NCBI GenBank assembly: GCA_017423885.1
Contig: JAFPCJ010000125.1
Span: forward strand, 1 to 5,197
Direction of reading: 5' to 3'
Origin: Clostridia bacterium
GTDB lineage: Bacteria; Bacillota_A; Clostridia; Oscillospirales; Acutalibacteraceae
DNA: 5,197 nt
The number at the start of each line of letters is the position of its first letter. Within the stretch, counting starts at the first letter, position 1. The notes beneath the pieces were generated by a model. The model had not been told where the DNA came from and did no database searches. It was given only the letters and a program-made list of their open reading frames with translations. Position numbers and translations under genes: made by a program. Positions 1-5,079 of this stretch are shown here, piece by piece.

Positions 1-459
1 CATATTTCGGATGATTGGGGCGCGCAGAACGATTTGATGTTCAGCCCTGATATATGGGAGGATATGATCTATCCCAATATGAAGCGTGTGGTAGACTATG
101 TGCACGAATGTGGCGCCTTCGCAAGCCTGCATTCGGATGGTTGCATCGTTAAGGTGGCGGACAGAGTAGCACAGCTTGGTCTTGATGTTGTCCATCCTTG
201 GCAGGAAAGTGCAGGAATGTCCTATGACCTTTACTGCGATAGGTTTTCCGATAAGTTTGCAATTCTCGGCGGAGTTTGCGTTCAGACTGTGCTCGGTCTT
301 GTGGACAAGGAAAAGCTTGAAGAGGAGATCAGAAGAGTATTCGCAAAGCTTCGCGGCAAGCGTTGGATATGCTGTACTACACATTTTGTGCAAAACCATT
401 GCTCTGTAGAGGATCTTGAATTTGCATACGACCTTATATATAAGCTTGCAAGAGAATAA
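1..459 (+). CDS. Uroporphyrinogen decarboxylase (URO-D) family protein, 3' part only
   Basis: The frame is open from the first base and ends at TAA 457-459, giving 152 residues, roughly the C-terminal 40-45% of a usual 340-370 residue URO-D-family protein; the start lies off the window. Visible family marks are DDWGAQ (residues 4-9) followed by a 'MFSPDIW' segment, a strand ending in LHSDG (43-47), VVHPWQ (63-68), ILGGV (88-92) and a closing ICCTTHFVQN segment (123-132). This pattern is nearer to the methylcobamide:CoM methyltransferase (MtaA/MtbA-like) and clostridial URO-D-like proteins than to haem-pathway HemE. Those relatives are cytoplasmic and often move methyl groups to or from corrinoid proteins, so a methyltransferase role is an inference. 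The His-x-Cys zinc pair of MtaA reads His44-Ser-Asp46 here. A strong terminator follows, so this is the last gene of its transcript. Confidence 0.85.
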   Translation, partial: HISDDWGAQNDLMFSPDIWEDMIYPNMKRVVDYVHECGAFASLHSDGCIVKVADRVAQLGLDVVHPWQESAGMSYDLYCDRFSDKFAILGGVCVQTVLGLVDKEKLEEEIRRVFAKLRGKRWICCTTHFVQNHCSVEDLEFAYDLIYKLARE

Positions 460-466
460 TTTAAGC

Positions 467-511
467 AAGGTATAAAAAAAGGATGGTTCTTCCATCCCTT
501 TTTTATACCTT
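467..511 (+). terminator. Rho-independent-type hairpin after the URO-D gene
   Basis: Two 20-base arms (467-486 and 492-511) are complementary at 19 of 20 positions, with one A-C mismatch, around a 5-base TTCTT loop. The lower stem is A-rich on the left and T-rich on the right (TTTTTT at 499-504), so the transcript carries a U-run within the 3' arm. It begins 8 bases after the URO-D stop and ends just before the marR promoter, insulating that promoter from read-through. The symmetry would let it act on the opposite strand too, but no - strand gene points at it. Confidence 0.88.
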
Positions 512-514
512 AAA

Positions 515-530
515 TGTTGACATATCAACA
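515..530. promoter_or_regulatory. Probable MarR operator palindrome over the -35 box
   Basis: TGTTGA (515-520) and TCAACA (525-530) are perfect inverted 6-mers around CATA; 14 of 16 positions are symmetric. The site contains the whole TTGACA box, so a bound dimer would block RNA polymerase. Size and symmetry suit a winged-helix MarR dimer. A second, smaller inverted repeat, TCAA-AG-TTGA (547-556), spans the expected transcription start and may be a secondary site. Binding by the adjacent MarR protein is inferred from position. Confidence 0.65.
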
Positions 531-545
531 AAATCAGTGTATAAT
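517..545 (+). promoter_or_regulatory. Consensus sigma-A promoter of the marR-degV operon
   Basis: TTGACA (517-522) and TATAAT (540-545) both match the consensus exactly and are 17 bases apart, the optimal spacing. Transcription would start near 552, leaving about 25 bases of leader before the ATG at 577. A promoter this strong next to a regulator gene usually needs repression, which fits the palindrome covering its -35 box. Confidence 0.88.
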
Positions 546-561
546 GTCAAAGTTGAAATTC

Positions 562-568
562 AAAGGAG
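562..568 (+). promoter_or_regulatory. Ribosome binding site that fixes the marR start
   Basis: AAAGGAG (562-568) sits 8 bases before the ATG at 577. In-frame ATG codons at 514 and 544 lie upstream of, or at, the -10 box and therefore outside the expected transcript, so 577 is the start. Confidence 0.85.
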
Positions 569-576
569 AAATTGAT

Positions 577-1038
577 ATGGTTGAGCGTTTTGAAAAATTT
601 GCATTTGTTATCTCAAATGCGTATCGGTACATCCAAAGAATCGAGACCGAGGCTATGGAAAAATACGGTCTTAAAGGCGCGTATGTGCAATATATGATAG
701 TCATTCATAATAATCCCGATGGAGTTACTGCAAGTAAGCTCAGCGAGATTGCGGACCGCAACAAGGCGGCTGTTTCTCGAGCCTTGGCAGAAATGGAGGA
801 AAAGGGAATAATATACCGCAATAAGGAAAAGAACTATTACCGCGCGCGTATTTTCCTGACTGAAGAGGGCGAAAAAGCAATGCAGTATATTATTGATAAG
901 GCGAAAAAGGCTGTAAAGATCGCCGATATAGGTCTTGAAGAAAAGAAAAGAGACGAATTTTACGATTCACTCGGTATTATCACCGCAAATCTTCGCCGTA
1001 TAATTGATGAAGGCTTGCTTGAAAAGGAATACGAGTAG
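577..1038 (+). CDS. MarR-family transcriptional regulator
   Basis: This is a 153-residue cytoplasmic DNA-binding protein, normal for MarR dimers. It has an N-terminal helical dimerisation part (about 1-45), then a winged helix-turn-helix: VTASKLSEIADRNKAAVSRA holds helix 3 (about 52-59) and the recognition helix (about 62-76). LEEKG-like 'MEEKGIIYR' (73-81) leads into the wing, and FLTEEGEKAM (93-102) starts the C-terminal dimerisation helices. The start at 577 is chosen from the ribosome binding site and promoter. It is the first gene of an operon with a DegV protein 42 bases downstream, with no terminator between. Likely autoregulated through the palindrome at its promoter. The ligand is unknown; because its partner is a fatty-acid-binding protein, an acyl ligand in the manner of streptococcal FabT is a reasonable guess, but orthology to FabT is not shown. 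Confidence 0.9.
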   Translation: MVERFEKFAFVISNAYRYIQRIETEAMEKYGLKGAYVQYMIVIHNNPDGVTASKLSEIADRNKAAVSRALAEMEEKGIIYRNKEKNYYRARIFLTEEGEKAMQYIIDKAKKAVKIADIGLEEKKRDEFYDSLGIITANLRRIIDEGLLEKEYE

Positions 1039-1080
1039 AAATAGACGGAATAATAGTCTTAAAACCGCAAGGAGAAAAAC

Positions 1081-1923
1081 ATGGTTAAAATAATTGTTGA
1101 TTCAACAGCCGATATGATCCCCGAGCTTAAAGCGCGAGTGATTCGGGTGCCGCTTACCGTTACTTTTGGGGATAAGGAATATATTGACGGTGTTACGATA
1201 GACCATAAGCGTTTTTATGAAATGCTGATAGAAAGCGATACGCTTCCTACTACAAGTCAGGCTACACCCGATGGCTTTATTACCGCAATAGAAGAAGTTC
1301 TCAATGAGGGTGACGAGGCGGTTATTATTACCTTGTCCTCAAAGCTTTCGGGCACATATCAAAGCGCCGTTATAGCGGCAAGCGAATACGAGGGCAGGGT
1401 TTACGCGGTAGACAGCCGCTCGGTTGCAATAGGAACGGGAATTCTCGCAGAGTTAGCGCTTAACGCCGCAGAAAACGGAAAAAGCGCTCGGGAAATTGCC
1501 GAAATGCTTGAAAAACAGCGTGAGCGAGTGCGCGTTATAGCGCTTCTTGATACCCTTGAATATCTCAAGCGCGGCGGAAGAATTTCAAAAACAACTGCCT
1601 TTGCAGGTGGACTTCTTTCCATAAAACCCGTAGTCGAGCTTCGGGACGGTGCGGTTGAGATACTCGGAAAAGCGCGCGGCTCGAAGCAGGGTAATAATCT
1701 GCTGATCAAAGAGATAGAACAGTCGGGCGGGGTTGATTTTTCCATGCCGCTTTTGTTAGGCTATACAGGTCTTTCCGATGCTTTACTGCAAAAATATATT
1801 GAAGACAGTGCCGAGCTTTGGCATGGGAACATTGAAGAACTGCATACCACCGCCGTCAGCAGTGTTGTAGGAACCCATACCGGACCGGGCGTTGTAGCCG
1901 CGGCATTCTTTAAAGCGCAATAG
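1081..1923 (+). CDS. DegV family protein (FakB-like fatty-acid-binding protein)
   Basis: The 280-residue length is typical of the family. DegV/FakB proteins bind one fatty acid in a deep pocket; FakB presents it to the kinase FakA, which makes acyl-phosphate for phospholipid synthesis. Family marks run in order: IIVDSTADM (4-12), PLTVTFGDKEYIDGVTI (24-40), LPTTSQATP (55-63), the SSKLSGTYQSA loop (86-96), VDSRSVAIGTG (110-120), LEYLKRGGRIS (159-169), IKPV (181-184), and GTHTGPG (264-270). The Thr-Ser-Gln and Leu-Ser-Gly-Thr motifs are the ones whose Thr/Ser hold the lipid carboxylate in FakB. AAGGAG (1069-1074) lies 6 bases before the ATG. It is cotranscribed with marR. No FakA/DAK kinase gene is in the window, so the partner must be elsewhere. 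Its stop lies 3 bases from that of the convergent mecA-like gene. Which fatty acid it binds cannot be read from sequence. Confidence 0.93.
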   Translation: MVKIIVDSTADMIPELKARVIRVPLTVTFGDKEYIDGVTIDHKRFYEMLIESDTLPTTSQATPDGFITAIEEVLNEGDEAVIITLSSKLSGTYQSAVIAASEYEGRVYAVDSRSVAIGTGILAELALNAAENGKSAREIAEMLEKQRERVRVIALLDTLEYLKRGGRISKTTAFAGGLLSIKPVVELRDGAVEILGKARGSKQGNNLLIKEIEQSGGVDFSMPLLLGYTGLSDALLQKYIEDSAELWHGNIEELHTTAVSSVVGTHTGPGVVAAAFFKAQ

Positions 1924-1926
1924 ACT

Positions 1927-2478
1927 TTATGTTATAGAAAAAGCAGACCCTATCGTTTCTACGGCTTTGGAAGCGCAGACTGTTTGTGCGTGCTCATAAA
2001 GCTCTGCTATAGCTATCGGTGAGCTGTATGCAAAGCAATAGCGTTTAAGCTTATCGGCGGTTGCTTTGGTAGCGTTTATTACCGCATGGTAGCGTCCGTT
2101 ACTGTAAAAAAGCGCAGAACTGCTTTTTGCCTTGCTTGGATGCTTGTAAAGAAAGCAAAAAGCATCAAGCATGCTTTCGGTATCATAAAAATCAAGGCGC
2201 CAAGGTCTTGCGGGATATAACCGCTTTTTATATGTATTACAATATTTTGAAAGCTCTATCATGCAGCCGTCATGATAGGGCTTTACTTCTATCAGAAGCC
2301 GATCCTGCTTCGAAAGGCTGCTCGTTTGCGGACAAACACGGTCTATAAGACTGTGAAGCGCCGAGCGGATATAAGGATCGTTATAATCGATCTCCTCGTA
2401 ACTGCCGAAAAGCTCGGTCATTTCATTAGAGTCAAGAATTATCCGAAGCTTTTTGCCGTCAGACTCCTCTATTTCCAT
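1927..2478 (-). CDS. MecA-like adaptor protein (ClpC adaptor family), short form
   Basis: The 183-residue product resembles MecA, the cytoplasmic adaptor that hands substrates such as ComK to the ClpC-ClpP protease and activates ClpC. The N-terminal domain shows MEIEESDG, then LDSNEMTELFGSYEEIDYND (15-34), and RLLIEVKPYHDGCMIEL (60-76), matching the clostridial pattern 'DLxxxxITYEELDY...GRLLIEVxPxxDG'. The C-terminal, ClpC-binding-type domain begins near RLDFYDTESMLDAFCFLYK (94-112) and includes ALFYSNGRYHAVI (122-134). The linker between them is only about 15 residues, and the protein is shorter than B. subtilis MecA (about 218). I place the start at the ATG at 2478; a GTG at 2487 would add three residues, but it falls inside the GGGGGTG ribosome binding site. 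It has its own promoter and is divergent from the small membrane gene. Assignment rests on recalled family patterns; substrates are unknown and it may not control competence. Confidence 0.72.
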   Translation of the reverse strand: MEIEESDGKKLRIILDSNEMTELFGSYEEIDYNDPYIRSALHSLIDRVCPQTSSLSKQDRLLIEVKPYHDGCMIELSKYCNTYKKRLYPARPWRLDFYDTESMLDAFCFLYKHPSKAKSSSALFYSNGRYHAVINATKATADKLKRYCFAYSSPIAIAELYEHAQTVCASKAVETIGSAFSIT

Positions 2479-2484
2479 AGCACA

Positions 2485-2491
2485 CACCCCC
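2485..2491 (-). promoter_or_regulatory. Ribosome binding site that fixes the mecA-like start
   Basis: On the - strand GGGGGTG reads from 2491 to 2485, one base from the ideal GGAGGTG, and is followed by 6 bases and the ATG at 2478. The only other in-frame start, GTG at 2487, is part of this site and has no ribosome binding site of its own at a suitable distance. Confidence 0.6.
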
Positions 2492-2501
2492 GTTTATAAT
2501 A

Positions 2502-2530
2502 ATGATAACACTCATTTACACCTTAATCAA
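2502..2530 (-). promoter_or_regulatory. Promoter of the mecA-like gene (extended -10)
   Basis: On the - strand TTGATT (2530-2525) is followed by a 17-base spacer and TATCAT (2507-2502), preceded by TGT, an extended -10 element. The start of transcription would be near 2495, giving a leader of only about 17 bases before the ATG at 2478. Confidence 0.65.
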
Positions 2531-2565
2531 CCGGTGAAAAAAGGAATATTTACTTATATTTTGAA

Positions 2566-2614
2566 TATAATATTTCTGTTTTACTTGACCGCGAACTAAT
2601 AGAGGTGATATAAT
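2566..2614 (+). promoter_or_regulatory. Candidate promoter elements upstream of the small membrane gene and mutase
   Basis: Two -10-like boxes are present. TATAAT at 2566-2571 has no good -35 box but would start transcription near 2578, leaving the ribosome binding site at 2601-2608 in the leader. TTGACC (2585-2590), 18 bases, TATAAT (2609-2614) is the better-formed promoter, but its -10 overlaps the ATG of the small gene, so its transcript would begin inside that gene and serve only the mutase. Which is used cannot be decided from sequence. Confidence 0.5.
2601..2608 (+). promoter_or_regulatory. Strong ribosome binding site of the 44-residue gene
   Basis: AGAGGTGA (2601-2608) is close to the ideal GGAGGTGA and its GAGG core lies 7 bases before the ATG at 2613. 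A second ATG at 2617 in another frame opens only 15 codons and is less well spaced. Confidence 0.7.
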
Positions 2615-2747
2615 GAATGGAAACAGGAGAAAAAACACCGATTCTGCCGTGCGGATTTTTTTAAGGTCAATGATTCTTACTATTTCGGCGGTGTCGCTTA
2701 TTCTCATCGGATATTTTACCGCTCATTATTTTTTCGGCGGTGTCTAG
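2613..2747 (+). CDS. Small single-span membrane protein, 44 residues, unknown function
   Basis: ATG 2613 to TAG 2747 encodes 44 residues. The N-terminal 18 are polar and basic (Arg5, Arg6, Lys7, Arg14, Arg18), and residues 20-41 form one hydrophobic segment starting MILTISAVSLILIGYF, ending FFGGV. By the positive-inside rule the N-terminus should be in the cytoplasm. There is no lipobox or clear signal peptidase site, so it is probably a membrane-anchored small protein. The ribosome binding site is one of the best in the window. The mutase starts 17 bases after its stop, so the two are probably cotranscribed. I do not recognise a family. It could instead be a chance frame in a leader, but the ribosome binding site, charge pattern and clean hydrophobic span argue against that. 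Confidence 0.62.
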   Translation: MNGNRRKNTDSAVRIFLRSMILTISAVSLILIGYFTAHYFFGGV

Positions 2748-2764
2748 AAAGGAAAAACCAAGCT

Positions 2765-4240
2765 ATGGATTACAGTTTTCTTAAAAGCGGAACAGACGTA
2801 AGAGGTATTGCAAGTGAGCTTGGCGGCAAGAGCGTTCAACTGACCGATGAAGCGGTATATGATATTACTGCGGCTTTTTTGGTATGGCTTTGCCGCAGAA
2901 CTCAAAAGGCATCAAATGAGCTGTGTTTGGCTGTGGGTCATGATTCACGCATTACTGCTGACCGTATTTCCGCGCAGGTAATAAAGGCGCTGTGTGACGG
3001 CGGTGCAACTGTGCTTGATTGTGCACTTGCTTCAACCCCTGCTATGTTTATGACCACCGTTGATCTTGATACAGACGGTGCCGTTCAGATAACCGCAAGT
3101 CATCATCCGTTTGACCGAAATGGACTCAAGTTCTTTGTTCGTGAGGGCGGACTTGACGGTAAGGATATCTCGGAAATTTTGTGTCTCGCATCTGCAAAGG
3201 AGCATGAGTGCGGACAGGGCGAGTGCAAGAAGACCGATTACATGACTACATACGCCGCAAGACTTCGCAGGCTTATCTGCGAGGCTTGCCAAAAGACCGA
3301 GGAAGAAAAACCGCTTTCGGGTTACCATATTGTCGTAGATGCAGGTAACGGTGCAGGTGGATTTTATGCTACGCAGGTGCTTGAGCGCCTTGGTGCAGAT
3401 ATTTCGGGAAGTCAGTTTTTAGAGCCTGACGGAATGTTCCCGAACCATATTCCTAACCCCGAAAATAAGCAGGCTATGGAAAGCATCTGTGAAGCCGTAA
3501 AGCGCTCGGGCGCTCATCTCGGTCTTATATTTGATACGGATGTTGACCGCGCAGGCTGTGTTGGTGCGGACGGCAAGGAGATCAACCGCAACCGCCTTAT
3601 AGCCCTTGCTTCTCATATAGCGCTTCAGGGTAATGAGGGTGGCACCGTCGTTACCGATTCGGTCACATCTGACGGTCTTAAGAAATTTATAGAAGCCGAG
3701 CTTGGCGGCAAGCATTACCGCTATCGCAGAGGCTATAAAAACGTTATCGATAAGGCGGTAGAGCTTTGCAATCAGGGCATCAACTGTCCGCTTGCTATAG
3801 AGACCTCGGGTCATGCCGCGTTAAGAGAAAATTACTTTTTGGATGACGGTGCATATCTTGTTACCCGTATCGTAATTGAACTTGCCAAGGGCTGTGATAT
3901 TGATAAGCTTTTAGCACCGCTTGAAATGCCGCTAGAGGAACGCGAGTGCCGAATGAATATCGGTGCAGAAGATTTCAAGACCTACGGTATGAGTGTTATA
4001 GATGCACTTACAGAGTTCGCAGAGTCACATCCCGATTTTAAGGTTGCAGACGATAACCGCGAGGGTGTCCGTGTGTCCACCCCCAACGGTTGGTTCTTAC
4101 TGCGTCTGAGCGTTCATGACCCCGTTATGCCCATGAATTTTGAAAGCAGAGTCAAGGGCGGTATCGATGAGGATATCGCGCTTATAATGCCCTTACTCAA
4201 AAGCTTTGATAAGCTTGATCTTAGCGAATTTTCACGCTAA
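2765..4240 (+). CDS. Phosphoglucomutase/phosphomannomutase family protein (alpha-D-phosphohexomutase), variant phosphate loop
   Basis: The 491-residue protein has the four-domain layout of alpha-D-phosphohexomutases, cytoplasmic enzymes that swap phosphate between C1 and C6 of hexose phosphates. Visible sites: SGTDVRG (8-14); active-site loop TASHHPFDRNG (110-120), in which Ser112 is the phosphorylated serine of the usual TASHNP; metal loop DTDVDR (257-262) with Asp257, 259 and 261; and sugar loop ETSGH (346-350). The C-terminal loop, normally R-x-S-G-T-E-P, reads RLSVHDP (447-453) within GWFLLRLSVHDPVMP. That variant is, from memory, shared with plant and some bacterial proteins annotated as phosphoglucomutase/phosphomannomutase, so it marks a subfamily rather than decay. 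Substrate is uncertain: glucose-, mannose- or another hexose phosphate. The ribosome binding site is AAAGGA (2748-2753), 11 bases before the ATG. Its stop overlaps that of the convergent Cys-rich gene. Confidence 0.9.
   Translation: MDYSFLKSGTDVRGIASELGGKSVQLTDEAVYDITAAFLVWLCRRTQKASNELCLAVGHDSRITADRISAQVIKALCDGGATVLDCALASTPAMFMTTVDLDTDGAVQITASHHPFDRNGLKFFVREGGLDGKDISEILCLASAKEHECGQGECKKTDYMTTYAARLRRLICEACQKTEEEKPLSGYHIVVDAGNGAGGFYATQVLERLGADISGSQFLEPDGMFPNHIPNPENKQAMESICEAVKRSGAHLGLIFDTDVDRAGCVGADGKEINRNRLIALASHIALQGNEGGTVVTDSVTSDGLKKFIEAELGGKHYRYRRGYKNVIDKAVELCNQGINCPLAIETSGHAALRENYFLDDGAYLVTRIVIELAKGCDIDKLLAPLEMPLEERECRMNIGAEDFKTYGMSVIDALTEFAESHPDFKVADDNREGVRVSTPNGWFLLRLSVHDPVMPMNFESRVKGGIDEDIALIMPLLKSFDKLDLSEFSR
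4221..4240. repeat. Inverted repeat at the overlapping stop codons
   Basis: TTAGCG (4221-4226) and CGCTAA (4235-4240) are perfectly complementary around an 8-base loop, and the right arm contains both convergent stop codons. A second hairpin, AAGCTT-TGAT-AAGCTT, lies at 4201-4216. Neither is followed by a clear T-run on either strand, so they are at most weak bidirectional terminators; no better terminator is visible for either gene. Confidence 0.4.
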
Positions 4241-5079
4241 CATTCCTCTTCCTTGCATCCGCAACAGCTATAGTAGCCTTCTGTACTCGGCTCACATGGG
4301 CGCGGCGGGAAGAAATCATCGGTCGGGAATTTGATGCGGCGGAAAACGTCGCAGGGCTGATCGGTAGTGTTATCGCATTGCTTTTCGGGTATACAGAAAT
4401 CGTATACGGGTATGAGCATCTGTACATTGCGGATAAGCTGTACGATAGTGAAAAGACCGAGCGTAACATAAACTGTGGGAGTACCGCTTGCAAGTGTTGT
4501 GATAACAGTGCCGCCGATACAATCGCATACGGGTTTCGGTATACAGCAGGAATTTTCGTAGCAATCGCGTATCTCTCCTATACGTGCCGAAAGCGCAACG
4601 GGATCAACGCATTGAACCACACAACGCGGCGCGTTACCTGTGCGGCGTACAGTCATGCTGCGGCATTGCTCGTTTTCGTCATGAACTCGGCTTGAAAATA
4701 CCTTTACATTGCCGTCCGAGCCGTAAAGTATCACCTTTTTGCTGAATGTGGTGATGCCCTTGATGTCGACGGGGCAGGAGTTGGGTGCGAGATAAAGATC
4801 AAAGTCGAGCAGGAAAAAGAATGTGAGGTCGCATGCATAGAAGCCCTTGTTGAAGCTTACAGGCTCAACATCGATGTCAACCTTAAGTACCTGTGCCGAA
4901 CGCAGTCGGATGCTCAAAGCCTGCTCTATCTGACATTGAACGTCAGGAGCAAAGAAGCATCGAAGATCCTCAAGACAGTCGCGGTCACAGCAGGAGTCAT
5001 ATACTCGCCCTGCATCGATGCATACTGCTTCCTTGAAGGTCGCTGATTCGGGCGGACAGCCGTTTTTAAGTTCTGCCAT
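4237..5079 (-). CDS. Cys-rich conserved hypothetical protein of Clostridia, possibly spore-associated
   Basis: The 280-residue protein contains 25 cysteines, unusual for a cytoplasmic bacterial protein. Residues 15-41 hold FKEAVCIDAGRVYDSC and CLEDLRC; 60-130 are beta-rich and cysteine-poor (VEPVSFNKGFYACDLTFFF, then TTFSKKVILYGSDGNVKVF). The middle (138-187) has scattered and paired cysteines, and 202-235 includes VYVTLGLF and LIPVYDFCIPEKQC. The C-terminus is SCCGCKEEEC (271-280). There is no signal peptide or membrane span. I recall similar uncharacterised proteins with the same N-terminal CIDxxRVYDSC motif in many Clostridia, but no proven function. Cys-rich, secretion-signal-free proteins in spore formers are often spore-coat components cross-linked by disulphides, so a coat role is a guess; metal binding is another. 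GGAGGG (5091-5086) lies 6 bases before the ATG. Its stop overlaps the mutase stop by 4 bases. Confidence 0.75.
   Translation of the reverse strand: MAELKNGCPPESATFKEAVCIDAGRVYDSCCDRDCLEDLRCFFAPDVQCQIEQALSIRLRSAQVLKVDIDVEPVSFNKGFYACDLTFFFLLDFDLYLAPNSCPVDIKGITTFSKKVILYGSDGNVKVFSSRVHDENEQCRSMTVRRTGNAPRCVVQCVDPVALSARIGEIRDCYENSCCIPKPVCDCIGGTVITTLASGTPTVYVTLGLFTIVQLIRNVQMLIPVYDFCIPEKQCDNTTDQPCDVFRRIKFPTDDFFPPRPCEPSTEGYYSCCGCKEEEC

Noticed and set aside
514..576. Longer form of the MarR protein starting at ATG 514 or 544
   Set aside because: Both starts lie upstream of or within the consensus promoter and palindrome; the ribosome binding site at 562-568 selects 577.
1401..1745. Antisense open frame within degV
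   Set aside because: The DegV family motifs on the + strand fully explain this region; the antisense frame is Ser/Arg-rich shadow sequence.
1905..1930. TAAAG/CTTTA inverted repeat as a degV terminator
   Set aside because: A 5-bp AT-rich stem with a 9-base loop and no T-run is too weak to call.
2617..2664. 15-residue frame starting at the second ATG in TAATGAATGG
   Set aside because: Spacing to the ribosome binding site is worse than for ATG 2613 and the product has no recognisable features.
2516..2707. 63-residue open frame on the - strand
   Set aside because: It has no ribosome binding site, overlaps the mecA-like promoter and is antisense to the small membrane gene, which has a strong ribosome binding site.
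4378..4695. 105-residue + strand frame inside the Cys-rich gene
   Set aside because: It lies opposite a longer frame with a good ribosome binding site and organised cysteine motifs, and has no ribosome binding site itself.
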